A stretch of DNA of 7,903 nucleotides. Origin: Thermodesulfobacteriota bacterium (lineage in GTDB: Bacteria > Desulfobacterota > Desulfocorpusculales > Desulfocorpusculum). The DNA is taken from positions 1 to 7,903 of the forward strand of contig JAPWUY010000072.1 of assembly GCA_028275295.1 (NCBI GenBank). Direction: 5' to 3'. The position numbers and the translations under genes were made by a program. Below, in pieces: positions 1 to 6,945 of the stretch. The notes under the pieces were generated by a model that was not told the DNA's origin, searched no databases, and saw only the letters and a program-made list of their open reading frames with translations. Position 1 is the first letter of the stretch; every line of letters starts with the position of its first letter.

Positions 1-152
1 CCAAGATCATCTTCGATACCATGGAACACGTATTCAAAATGAGGATGGTGAACCTGGGCTCCCTGAATCTTTTGGAAAACCTCCTGAATACTGGAGATGG
101 TATGAAAGCCTGCCACGATTATGGAAAGGCCTTGGCAGCCGCTTTGGACTGA
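1..152 (+). CDS. C-terminal fragment of an unrecognised protein (cut by the left edge)
   Basis: The frame whose first full codon is at base 3 is open from the window edge to a TGA at 150-152, giving 49 residues. It contains MEHVFKMRMVNLGSLNLLEN in its first half and ends in GKALAAALD. The piece looks like a real protein end: it is mostly helical in character, ends in an Ala-rich helix, and its codons resemble those of the neighbouring genes. No catalytic motif is visible and I do not recognise the family. The gene starts upstream of the window and runs in the same direction as the transporter gene, but nearly 400 bases and a good promoter separate them, so they probably do not share a transcript. 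The chance that this is a spurious open frame is moderate because only 49 codons can be seen. Confidence 0.5.
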   Translation, partial: KIIFDTMEHVFKMRMVNLGSLNLLENLLNTGDGMKACHDYGKALAAALD

Positions 153-190
153 GGCCAACTCCGAAGGGTTCGAGGGGACCTATTGATTTT

Positions 191-222
191 GGTGCCCCAG
201 GTGCCCGCACCTTTCCCTTCTT
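191..222 (+). terminator. Weak terminator-like dyad after the left-edge gene
   Basis: GGTGC at 191-195 can pair with GCACC at 207-211 across an 11-nt loop. Alternatively AGGTGC (199-204) and GCACCT (207-212) form a tight palindrome. A pyrimidine-rich run, TTTCCCTTCTTC, follows. The site lies about 40 bases after the TGA of the left-edge gene, a sensible place for a terminator. The stem is short and the T run is broken by C, so it could be a chance palindrome. Confidence 0.22.
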
Positions 223-393
223 CGTGAATGAACGGGGCGGAAGGCGGCCCTGGGCCGAAATCTCTGTGAAAGGGCCTTACCCATTGATGATGTTGCCTCT
301 GCACCAAGGACCCCTTCTCGCCACCTGCCCGGATGGAGAAGGGGAAATGGCGGATCCGGCCAGGCCCTCACCCTGCCTTCTAGGGGATCAGAA

Positions 394-413
394 TCTTCTC
401 AGAAGAGTCTTCT
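394..413. repeat. Alternating palindrome upstream of the transporter promoter
   Basis: The 20 bases read TCTTCT, C, AGAAGA, G, TCTTCT: two overlapping perfect 6-bp inverted repeats with single-base centres. It lies about 30 bases upstream of the predicted -35 box of the metal exporter promoter. That position would suit a dimeric regulator, possibly metal-responsive, but nothing identifies one. It could also be a chance purine/pyrimidine pattern. Confidence 0.3.
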
Positions 414-441
414 TTCAAGCCAGGAAGCCGTTGAGAGCACC

Positions 442-470
442 TTGCCACTTGGAGACTTGAAGGATATTAT
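442..470 (+). promoter_or_regulatory. Sigma-70-type promoter for the CDF transporter and acyl-CoA ligase
   Basis: A -35 box TTGCCA (442-447) and a -10 box TATTAT (465-470) are separated by exactly 17 bases. Each box differs from consensus at one position. Transcription would start near A477, giving a leader of about 58 nt to the ATG at 535. It is the best-matching promoter I could find by eye in the window, and its position ahead of the first gene of the plus-strand pair supports it. Confidence 0.6.
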
Positions 471-534
471 GGCCTGATACAGTGAGAGCCCTGGCCTCCT
501 ATTGGCCTTTGGGCCTCTTGGAGCACAGAGTAAG

Positions 535-1602
535 ATGACCGAGGCTTTCTCGTACTTCAACAAGGAGGCTCAAGATCAGGCGAAGACAAAGGTGGCTTTG
601 CTTTCCCTTTTTTCCAATGGGGCTTTGGTGATTCTCAAGGTTTGCGTAGGCCTTCTTACAGGGTCCATCTCCGTTCTTTCTGAAGCGGTTCACTCGGCAA
701 TGGATCTTTTGGCATCTGGAATAGCGCTTTTCGCGGTGAGAAAGAGCGCTGAGCCCGCTGACTCGAGCCATCTCTTCGGCCATGGAAAGTTCGAGAATCT
801 TTCAGGGGCAGTGGAGGCGATCCTCATAGGGTGCGCTGCCCTTTACATCATCTGGGAAGCAGTTGAAAGGCTCAAACATGGAGGGGAACTCCAGCACTTG
901 GAGGCAGCGTTGGCCGTCATGGCACTGTCAGCGATTCTCAACACAATCGTCTCCAGAAAGCTATACCTCACAGCCTCCAAGACAGACTCGTTGGCCCTCG
1001 AGGCAGACGCCCTCCATCTCAAGGCTGACGTTTGGACTTCTCTGGGAGTGATGGGATCCATGGCTGTCATCTATACATCGGATCTTCTGGTCCAGGATCC
1101 CCAGGCAAACGCCAGATTTCACGCTCTGGATCCTCTAGTGGCTTTAGTTGTGGCGGCGATGATATTGAAGGCCTCTTGGGGGCTCCTCAAGCGGTCCACA
1201 GATGGGCTACTGGACAAGGGACTACCAGAGGGGGAAGAAAGGCTCATAAAGGAGATCCTCTCCGGCTACGATACCAGCTTTCTCGAGTTCCACGAACTGA
1301 GACACAGGAAGAGTGGCCCCGAGAGACATATAGACCTTCATCTGGTTGTGGCCCCGGATGCGACCGTGAAGGATGTTCACGACCTTTGTGACGAAATAGA
1401 GAAGGAGATGAGGGAGAAACTCCCCAGGACAAACGTCCTGATCCATGTGGAGCCGTGCAACAGGACGGACTGTCCCAAATGCAAGGCAATAAGGAGCTGT
1501 CAGACGGTGAAGCTCTCTCCCGCTGAAGGGGAAGCTTTTGGGGAAGGTCCCTCGTCTCGGCCCGAAAGAGGCAGCGGGGGTGGTGGAGCTAGAACCAACT
1601 GA
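535..1602 (+). CDS. Cation diffusion facilitator (CDF) metal exporter, FieF/ZitB-like
   Basis: This is an inner-membrane divalent-metal/proton antiporter of 355 residues, normally a homodimer that exports Zn2+ and similar ions. Transmembrane segments fill roughly residues 15-220. The transport site is visible as HSAMD (H53, D57) and HLKAD (H161, D165); this His/Asp set is typical of zinc-type CDF proteins. A second site matches FieF: D76, H79 and H83 around FGHGKFE. The cytoplasmic domain (about 225-307) keeps H253, H269, H282 and H304, which line up with known FieF zinc ligands. Unusually, the tail carries four cysteines, C308, C313, C316 and C322 (Cx4Cx2Cx5C), and ends in a Gly-rich stretch. 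I chose ATG 535 because GGAG lies 11 bases upstream and the protein then begins where CDF proteins usually do. A TTG at 502 would add 11 residues but has no ribosome binding site. The acyl-CoA ligase follows 25 bases downstream. The family call is firm; zinc as substrate is inferred. Confidence 0.93.
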   Translation: MTEAFSYFNKEAQDQAKTKVALLSLFSNGALVILKVCVGLLTGSISVLSEAVHSAMDLLASGIALFAVRKSAEPADSSHLFGHGKFENLSGAVEAILIGCAALYIIWEAVERLKHGGELQHLEAALAVMALSAILNTIVSRKLYLTASKTDSLALEADALHLKADVWTSLGVMGSMAVIYTSDLLVQDPQANARFHALDPLVALVVAAMILKASWGLLKRSTDGLLDKGLPEGEERLIKEILSGYDTSFLEFHELRHRKSGPERHIDLHLVVAPDATVKDVHDLCDEIEKEMREKLPRTNVLIHVEPCNRTDCPKCKAIRSCQTVKLSPAEGEAFGEGPSSRPERGSGGGGARTN

Positions 1603-1627
1603 AAAAAGTTGGAAACGGAGAGACGAT

Positions 1628-3382
1628 ATGGAAGAGAGAATTTGGCACAAGCACAAGTGGCCAGAGGGAGTACCTTGGGACATCGAGGTTCCGGATGCTC
1701 CCCTTCCCGCACTTCTGGAAGAGACTGTCAGGGACTATGGGGATCTCTCCTATACCATATTCCAGGACTCCCATCGGACATTTCGGGAGGTGAACGAGCT
1801 CGCGAACAAGGTCGCGCATTTTCTCATCTCGAGGGGGATAAAAAGGGGCGACAGGATCGCTATCTTCCTGCCCAATCTCCCCCACTATCCTGTAATATTC
1901 TTTGGCATTCTGAAAAGTGGGGCTACTTGCGTCACTTGCAATCCCATGTACACAGCAGGCGAGCTCAACTTTCAGCTCAAGGACTCGGGGGCAAGAGGAG
2001 TGTTCGTGATGGATCACCCCCAGTTCTACGAGACTGCTTGCAAGGCTGTAGAGGGAAGTGAAGTTGAGTTCGTGGTCTATTGCAACGTCAAACCCTTCCT
2101 TCCGCCCCTGAAAGGTCTCCTGGGGAGTATTCTGGGAAAGATCCCAAAGGCACGAGCCCACCTCCCCGGTCATATTTCATTGGAACAGGCAATAAACGGG
2201 ATGCCTGCCACCAGTCCCAATGTCCCAATCGATCCAAGGGAGGATCTGGCCCTGATCCTCTACACAGGGGGAACCACTGGGGTGCCCAAAGGAGCCTGCC
2301 TGACCCACAGGAATTTCTGGGCCAACATCATAGCATTGGAGGAATGGATGAGGATAGAGCCCCCCTCAGGTGGAAGGCCCCAGAAGTTGGAGAAGGGCAA
2401 ACACTGCTTCATGGGGGTGCTGCCATGGTACCACAGCTACGGATTGACCCTCACAATGCTGAGCGCTGTGAGGCTCGCTGCGAGGCTAGTGTGTGTTCCG
2501 GATCCCAGAGCGGGAAATCCTCCCTTCACGGAGGTACTGAGGCTCATTGAACATCACAAGGCAACCCTCCTCCATGCGGTGCCCACCCTTTACAGTGTCC
2601 TTCTCAATCACCCCTTGGTGGAGAAATTCGACTTGAGTTCGCTAGTAGCATGCGCATCCGGAGCAGCTCCTCTCCCAGTTGAGCTTGCAAAGAGGTTCGA
2701 GGAGAAGACTGGGGCTGTGATATTCGAGGGATACGGGCTATCGGAGACATCTCCCGTCACACATGTCAATCCCACGGACAGAAGCCTGAGGAAGTTCGGA
2801 TCAGTGGGGCTTCCATTGCCTGGGACGGATGTGAAGATACTCGATGTGGAGACGGGGACAAGGGAGATGCCCTTAGGAGAGGATGGAGAGATAGCCATCA
2901 GTGGACCTCAGGTCATGAAGGGTTACTGGAACAGACCCGAAGAGAACGAATTGGTCTTCAGGAACATAGAGGGGAAGAGATTCTTCCTCACAGGCGACAT
3001 TGGGCACATAGACGAGGAAGGTTTCACCATCATAACCGACAGGAAAAAGGACATGATAGATGTGGGCGGGCTCAAGGCTTACCCGAGAGAGATAGAAGAG
3101 GTTCTCTACGGACATCCGAAGGTGGCCAATGCAGCGGTCATTGGGGTGCCGGATGAAAAGTCGGGCCAAGCTGTGAAGGCCTTCATACAACTCAAGCCCG
3201 GAGAGACAGCGACCGAGGAGGAGATAATCGAGTATTGCAGAGACAAGATGGCTGGCTACAAGAGACCGAAGTACGTGGAGTTCAGGGAGACCCTCCCCAT
3301 GACCACAGTGGGGAAGATCTTGAGAAGGCAGTTGCGTGACGAGGAGTGGGCCAAGGCCAACAAAGGCAAAAGTGGCAGTTAA
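1628..3382 (+). CDS. Fatty-acid-CoA ligase (AMP-forming acyl-CoA synthetase)
   Basis: This 584-residue cytoplasmic or membrane-associated enzyme activates a carboxylic acid with ATP to an acyl-adenylate and transfers it to CoA. Motifs appear in the ANL-superfamily order: phosphate-binding loop YTGGTTGVPKG (212-222), GYGLSETSP (368-376), TGD (455-457, ribose-binding Asp), hinge DRKKDMIDVGG (471-481) followed by LKAYPREIEEV, and the C-terminal catalytic Lys in TVGK (K563). Length and order fit medium- to long-chain fatty-acyl-CoA ligases of the FadD type. The exact acid cannot be read from sequence, and an aromatic or branched acid remains possible. The open frame extends upstream to 1538, but ATG 1628 is preferred because GGAGAG (1617-1622) lies at good distance and the upstream part overlaps the transporter gene. 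The gene probably shares the transporter's promoter. It ends in a TTAA shared with the convergent HD gene. Confidence 0.93.
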   Translation: MEERIWHKHKWPEGVPWDIEVPDAPLPALLEETVRDYGDLSYTIFQDSHRTFREVNELANKVAHFLISRGIKRGDRIAIFLPNLPHYPVIFFGILKSGATCVTCNPMYTAGELNFQLKDSGARGVFVMDHPQFYETACKAVEGSEVEFVVYCNVKPFLPPLKGLLGSILGKIPKARAHLPGHISLEQAINGMPATSPNVPIDPREDLALILYTGGTTGVPKGACLTHRNFWANIIALEEWMRIEPPSGGRPQKLEKGKHCFMGVLPWYHSYGLTLTMLSAVRLAARLVCVPDPRAGNPPFTEVLRLIEHHKATLLHAVPTLYSVLLNHPLVEKFDLSSLVACASGAAPLPVELAKRFEEKTGAVIFEGYGLSETSPVTHVNPTDRSLRKFGSVGLPLPGTDVKILDVETGTREMPLGEDGEIAISGPQVMKGYWNRPEENELVFRNIEGKRFFLTGDIGHIDEEGFTIITDRKKDMIDVGGLKAYPREIEEVLYGHPKVANAAVIGVPDEKSGQAVKAFIQLKPGETATEEEIIEYCRDKMAGYKRPKYVEFRETLPMTTVGKILRRQLRDEEWAKANKGKSGS

Positions 3383-3945
3383 GGAGGATCGAGATCGTGC
3401 CACCAGGTCTTTGGATCCTGGTTTTGACAGGCCCGAGCAATGGACCTGGCGGTCTCTGTCTTGAGGGTGGCCCCTGTCTTCTCTATCCACTTTTCCAGTG
3501 AGGAGCATCCCTGAGCCCTGTATTCCAGAGCCTGGATGAAGCACTCCAGGAGATCTGCATCCCTGGCTATCTTCGCCTCTAGGCTATTCTGGTCATCCCA
3601 CAGCTCATAGAGGTCCTTCAGGGCATCCGCTACCTTTTCGGGAAGAGATTGGAGCTGGTCTCCCCAAGCCCTTTTCTGGGCCTCCCTCGAGTCCAGATAC
3701 CTGTCGTTGACCCTGTGGAGATCGCCTATTCTGGCCTCGGGCAAGTCGTGGATCAGGCAGATCATGGCCGTCTTGAGGGGATCCGCCCCCTCAAGACGCG
3801 CCAGGATGTATCCCAAAATGGCTGTCCTGAAAGTGTGCTCAGCAACGCTCTCCGGGTCCCGGATGCCTGCGACCCACCAGCCGCTCCTCCTCATCCTCTT
3901 GAGCAGACCGACCTCGTAGAGAAATTTTGCGAGCTCCTCCATCAT
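3379..3945 (-). CDS. HD-domain 5'-nucleotidase-like phosphohydrolase (YfbR/HDDC2 type)
   Basis: This is a 188-residue soluble metal-dependent phosphohydrolase. The HD metal ligands are visible in order: H37 (SVAEHTFR), H66-D67 (LIHDLPEARIGDL) and D131 (ARDADLLE). E70 and D75 occupy the positions of the catalytic acidic residues of YfbR. The N-terminal pattern LKRMRRSGWW before PESVAEH resembles HDDC2-type members, which dephosphorylate (deoxy)nucleoside monophosphates, so a role in nucleotide pool turnover is likely; the substrate is inferred. The start is ATG 3945, with GGAG five bases upstream in CCGGAGAGCAA. A second ATG follows at once. AsmA ends 19 bases upstream on the same strand, so the two are probably co-transcribed. 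Its TAA overlaps the convergent ligase stop. Length and ligands are complete, with no sign of damage. Confidence 0.88.
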   Translation of the reverse strand: MMEELAKFLYEVGLLKRMRRSGWWVAGIRDPESVAEHTFRTAILGYILARLEGADPLKTAMICLIHDLPEARIGDLHRVNDRYLDSREAQKRAWGDQLQSLPEKVADALKDLYELWDDQNSLEAKIARDADLLECFIQALEYRAQGCSSLEKWIEKTGATLKTETARSIARACQNQDPKTWWHDLDPP

Positions 3946-3964
3946 TTGCTCTCCGGTTCACCTC

Positions 3965-5917
3965 TCATGGGGGCTTCAAGAACTCCTTCAACCTTTTCTT
4001 CATCTCCCTGAGCTCTCCCTTTGATGGGAGAGAGAGTTTTATGGGGCCCTCACCCCTTTTCCTTATCCCAGCAAGATCCGGCCTGAAGGTGGGGTGGGAG
4101 AAGCTCCCGCTCACCCAAATGGGAGCAACGAGGACTGAGGAACTCCCCTCAGCCCCGGATCCTATCTCTGGCTCGAGCCTGAAATCCAATGATCGCCTCA
4201 TGAGGTCAGCCTCTCCCGCAGCCATTATCCGCACTCCCTCGCTCTCCATGGATCCCCTCGACACCTTGATGATCCCACGATGGAACAGGAGTGTTGCCGA
4301 GCCCTTGGAAAAGTGGGTGCGGGCATCTCTATCATCTTTCTCCTTTCTTCCCAGAAGACCGAAACTCCTTATCATTCTCGGGATGTCCACTCCGTGGATA
4401 GTCCCCGATGGGATGCGAATATCAGCCTTTCCTTCTATGTCTCGGAGCATCTCCTCGAGGTCTTGAGCCCATGGCCCCCTCAGTTCCCATTCGCTATCCA
4501 TCGAACCACTCAAGAAGCCCGTCTTCGCGAAGCCTCGGAGAAGGGCTCCCACATCCACCCCCCTTGTAGCGAGCTTGAGGGTCAAATCCCGCACGGGTGC
4601 CTGGAGATTCGCCTCGAACTCGCCCCTTACCACTCCTCCTCCTATTTCGGCTTCGAACTCATGGATGGAGAGGACCCCATCCCTTAAGGAAAAAGAGAAC
4701 TTCACGTTCTCGAGCAACTGGCCGTTGAGCCTCAATCGGTCTAGCCGTAACACTCCCGCCAATGGCACCGATATCAGTTGTGGCAAGGGGGACTTATTGG
4801 CATCCCTATCAGGGGCGAGTTCCTCATCCTCGGGCTTTCTCCCCCTCCATAACCCCTTTTTGGGCTTGGTGGGAAGAGGATCCCAATTGAATTCCTCTGC
4901 CTTTAGGTCCAACCAAATTTCCCTCTCGGGATCCTCCCTCATACTCGCTGAGCCAGTAAAAGGTAGCCCATCCACCTTACCACTCATGTGGGAGATCTCG
5001 CCCTGGCCACGGCCCAGGGCAAACTCACCCTCCAGATAAAACTCGCCCCATCTGATGGAGCCCAGATGAGGCATCCTCAGGTTCAGCTTCGCCAAAAGGT
5101 CTTTGAGGGAGGATACGCTTCCATGGAACCTTCCAGCTACCTTCAATCCCTGGGAGGAGGGAACTAGCTGGCCTTCCATCAGGAATCTGATTCCTGGGGG
5201 GCCATGGAGCTGTAACTCGAAAGTGGATGGATTGAGACCGTGTGCCCCTTCTTGACCTTTGAGTTCGCCCCGTACCTCCACCTCCTGACTCCCCACCTTC
5301 CCCAGGAGAAGAATTTCCTTCTGGGGCTTTCCTTCCAGGCCCACCCCTCCTGCTTCCCGCATGGAGAGGGAGGGGAAGCTGAGGCGAGCTCCTCCTGCCA
5401 TCTCTACCCTTATGTCCTTCAACTCTATCCTGGATGCCCCCAGGACAGAGGGAATCCAATGGCTCCATTCTCTCTTTTCCCCTACGGGGGAGGTTATCCT
5501 CTCCCTCGATGGTTCCTCTTTTGGGAAATTCCCCTCGGGTTGATGCTCCCTCAAGTCCTCCTTTGGAGAGAGAAAAACTTCAATGTCTGTTGCTTCCAGG
5601 AAATCGAATCTTGTCCTTCGGGCCACAATGTTTCCCAAGGAGGTTCCCAGTTCCAGTTTTCTGATACTGAGGGAGTAAAGATCGCCCTCACCCTCCATGG
5701 AAAGACCCCCAATGAGCAATCTAGGGGAGGGAAGAAGGGTGCCCTGGAGTTCTCCTTGTATCGTTGTCTTGGCACCTGTGGCCTTCGAGATCTTGCGCTC
5801 CAATATTGCCCTGAACCACGAGGAGGAAAAGAGGATCTGGCTCGAAAACAAGGCTAGTCCTCCCAGAATTGTCGCGAAGAGAAATATCGTCCCCACTATC
5901 ACTGGCCACTTTCTCAT
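3965..5917 (-). CDS. AsmA-family envelope protein
   Basis: This is a 650-residue protein with one N-terminal membrane anchor (about residues 4-24, after MRK) and a large, presumably periplasmic, beta-rich body. AsmA-like proteins (AsmA, YhdP, TamB, YicH) act in phospholipid transport and outer-membrane homeostasis; that is family knowledge, not shown here. The C-terminal AsmA domain is clear: GVDVGALLRGF at about 453, SGSMDSEWELRG at about 470, GTIHGVDIPRM at about 505, and a closing WVSGSFSHPTFRPD at about 601-614. Two charged, probably disordered linkers interrupt the body at about 117-152 and 349-379. I chose ATG 5917 because AGGTGGGG lies just upstream and the anchor then begins at once. 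ATG 5950 (11 residues longer) and a start at 6052 (45 longer, basic and not conserved-looking) are possible but lack good ribosome binding sites. A possible -10 TACAAT at 5963-5958 has only a poor -35 box. The HD nucleotidase follows after 19 bases. Confidence 0.85.
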   Translation of the reverse strand: MRKWPVIVGTIFLFATILGGLALFSSQILFSSSWFRAILERKISKATGAKTTIQGELQGTLLPSPRLLIGGLSMEGEGDLYSLSIRKLELGTSLGNIVARRTRFDFLEATDIEVFLSPKEDLREHQPEGNFPKEEPSRERITSPVGEKREWSHWIPSVLGASRIELKDIRVEMAGGARLSFPSLSMREAGGVGLEGKPQKEILLLGKVGSQEVEVRGELKGQEGAHGLNPSTFELQLHGPPGIRFLMEGQLVPSSQGLKVAGRFHGSVSSLKDLLAKLNLRMPHLGSIRWGEFYLEGEFALGRGQGEISHMSGKVDGLPFTGSASMREDPEREIWLDLKAEEFNWDPLPTKPKKGLWRGRKPEDEELAPDRDANKSPLPQLISVPLAGVLRLDRLRLNGQLLENVKFSFSLRDGVLSIHEFEAEIGGGVVRGEFEANLQAPVRDLTLKLATRGVDVGALLRGFAKTGFLSGSMDSEWELRGPWAQDLEEMLRDIEGKADIRIPSGTIHGVDIPRMIRSFGLLGRKEKDDRDARTHFSKGSATLLFHRGIIKVSRGSMESEGVRIMAAGEADLMRRSLDFRLEPEIGSGAEGSSSVLVAPIWVSGSFSHPTFRPDLAGIRKRGEGPIKLSLPSKGELREMKKRLKEFLKPP

Positions 5918-6244
5918 CCATCCACCCCACCTGCGAGCAAAAAAGGGCATCTCGATTATTGTACATGAGATCCGTTCCAACTCGAATGGCCTATTCCAAG
6001 CTCCATAAAGCACAGAGCTTCTCGGGCCATCCCTTTGCCTCCTAGATCCCAAGCCCCTGGTTCTTGTTCCCTCTGGTATGAGTCCGATGGCTCAAGCCTT
6101 GAAATTCCCCCATACCCTTCCGTACCTTGTCATTCCAATCAGTTGGAGATCCTGGAGGGAAGATCAGGCCCCTTTCCCAGATGGACCTGCCTGCCCCAGA
6201 GACCATCATGCTGATTCCGGTCCATCAACGAAGAACAAGGCGGG
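5918..6244. other. 327-base spacer between the AsmA gene and the mini-CFeSP gene
   Basis: No convincing gene lies here on either strand. The AsmA frame stays open upstream to 6052, but that part encodes a basic stretch without family character. The spacer should hold the leader and promoter of the AsmA-HD unit: TACAAT at 5963-5958 (minus) resembles a -10 box but lacks a good -35. An 8-bp inverted repeat with a 31-nt gap lies at 6180-6226. I found no canonical terminator for the preceding gene. Confidence 0.45.
6180..6226. repeat. 8-bp inverted repeat with a 31-nt gap
   Basis: GATGGACC (6180-6187) is repeated in inverse as GGTCCATC (6219-6226). It begins about 20 bases past the TAG of the mini-CFeSP gene. 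It could form a long-looped hairpin at the 3' end of that mRNA or be an operator for the AsmA unit. No T run follows on the minus strand, so it is not a standard intrinsic terminator. A chance match is possible. Confidence 0.3.
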
Positions 6245-6889
6245 CTAGGTGGCTTCGATTCTTCTTGAGGGCCTCTTCCAATGGTCTGCCATGAAAAGGG
6301 GCAGCTCCCCAGCGCAGATTGGCCCTATGGTCACCTTCCATGGACTCATTCCCTCGAGGGGCTCCTTCAAGCTCCTTGCCAAGCCTGGTAGGATCAGCTC
6401 CCTGTGGCGTACTTTCTCCTCCAACTGGGATTCTCTGATGGCTTCCAGGATCCCCTGTGGGGTGAAGGTCTCGTATATCATGGCCATGTCTATGGTATTT
6501 CCCCTGGTATTCACAAATAGCACGTGAAAGGGTGCACTTGTGGTCGAGAGAACAGCCAGGAGGACCTCTTGAGTTATGGCGGCATTCCCCGTAACCAGAA
6601 CAGGATCCTCGGGCCCAGGGCAATTGACCTCGTAATTTCCTTGAAGGCCCTCCACTGGGTGCTGTGTTATCTCGACAGATGGGAGGATCTCTCCCAAGGA
6701 AAGGACGAGCTCAAGGGGATAGACCTTCTCGGGATCCAGATGCTCGCAATCGCCCACTTTGGCCTCGCCCCTCTTGAGCTTCTCGAGCCACTGGGCGCAA
6801 GAGGAGAGACCGCATCTTTCGCACTCCTTTCCCCCCAGATACTTGGAAGGATCCACTGTGTCCACATAGAGATCTGCCTTGAGTGCCAT
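6245..6889 (-). CDS. Mini-CFeSP-like protein: [4Fe-4S] module plus CdhD/CdhE-type C-terminal domain
   Basis: This 214-residue protein resembles the large subunit of the corrinoid iron-sulfur protein (CFeSP, AcsC/CdhE) with its middle removed. The N-terminus holds C23, C26, C31 and C48 (Cx2Cx4Cx16C, in CERCGLSSC and GDCEHL), the CFeSP pattern for a [4Fe-4S] cluster. After a linker of about 43 residues comes a C-terminal domain with PVLVTGNAAIT (96-106), HRELILPGLA (162-171), WKVTIGP (184-190) and ELPLF (195-199), as in the CdhD/CdhE cobalamin-binding domain. The TIM barrel of about 260 residues that normally lies between them is absent. The cap-helix segment, NVWCAAGK in HgcA and similar in CFeSP, reads TIDMAMIY (132-139). 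The protein may carry or reduce a corrinoid in a methyl-transfer system, but cofactor and partner are unproven. ATG 6889 is the only usual start after the in-frame stop at 6946-6944, although the best ribosome binding site (AGAGGAGA) lies about 14 bases away. No signal peptide is seen. It appears separately transcribed. Confidence 0.75.
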   Translation of the reverse strand: MALKADLYVDTVDPSKYLGGKECERCGLSSCAQWLEKLKRGEAKVGDCEHLDPEKVYPLELVLSLGEILPSVEITQHPVEGLQGNYEVNCPGPEDPVLVTGNAAITQEVLLAVLSTTSAPFHVLFVNTRGNTIDMAMIYETFTPQGILEAIRESQLEEKVRHRELILPGLARSLKEPLEGMSPWKVTIGPICAGELPLFMADHWKRPSRRIEAT

Positions 6890-6945
6890 CTCAGCCGGAA
6901 GATCTCCTCTTTTGCCCGAAGCTTCTATCTCCTCAGATGGAGCCT

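Larger units (their letters stand above)
153..441. other. Intergenic region without a convincing gene
   Basis: This stretch separates the left-edge gene from the promoter of the metal transporter. Small open frames exist on both strands, for example plus 224-460, but their products are rich in Pro, Gly, Arg and Trp, have no recognisable domain and no good ribosome binding site. What can be seen are a GC-rich dyad near 191-212, possibly ending the left-edge gene, and an alternating palindrome at 394-413 upstream of the promoter. Otherwise I see nothing in it. Confidence 0.5.

Noticed and set aside
224..460. Plus-strand open frame of 78 codons before the transporter
   Set aside because: Pro/Gly/Arg-rich product without a domain or ribosome binding site; it overlaps the palindrome and the -35 box of a good promoter.
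502..534. TTG start that would extend the CDF transporter by 11 residues
   Set aside because: No ribosome binding site precedes it, and the ATG at 535 gives the usual family N-terminus.
1538..1627. Upstream extension of the acyl-CoA ligase frame
   Set aside because: It overlaps the transporter's 3' end, encodes non-family sequence, and a good ribosome binding site lies just before 1628.
1589..2173. Minus-strand open frame of 194 codons opposite the ligase gene
   Set aside because: Antisense shadow of a clearly identified gene; no recognisable domain.
2873..3544. Minus-strand open frame of 223 codons across the ligase and HD genes
   Set aside because: Overlaps two well-supported genes in other frames and has no family features.
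5240..5857. Plus-strand open frame of 205 codons opposite the AsmA gene
   Set aside because: Shadow of the AsmA reading frame; the product is low in structure and lacks motifs.
6245..6889. Annotation as the mercury methylation protein HgcA
   Set aside because: No NVWCAAGK cap-helix motif and no C-terminal membrane helices; the iron-sulfur module is N-terminal as in CFeSP.
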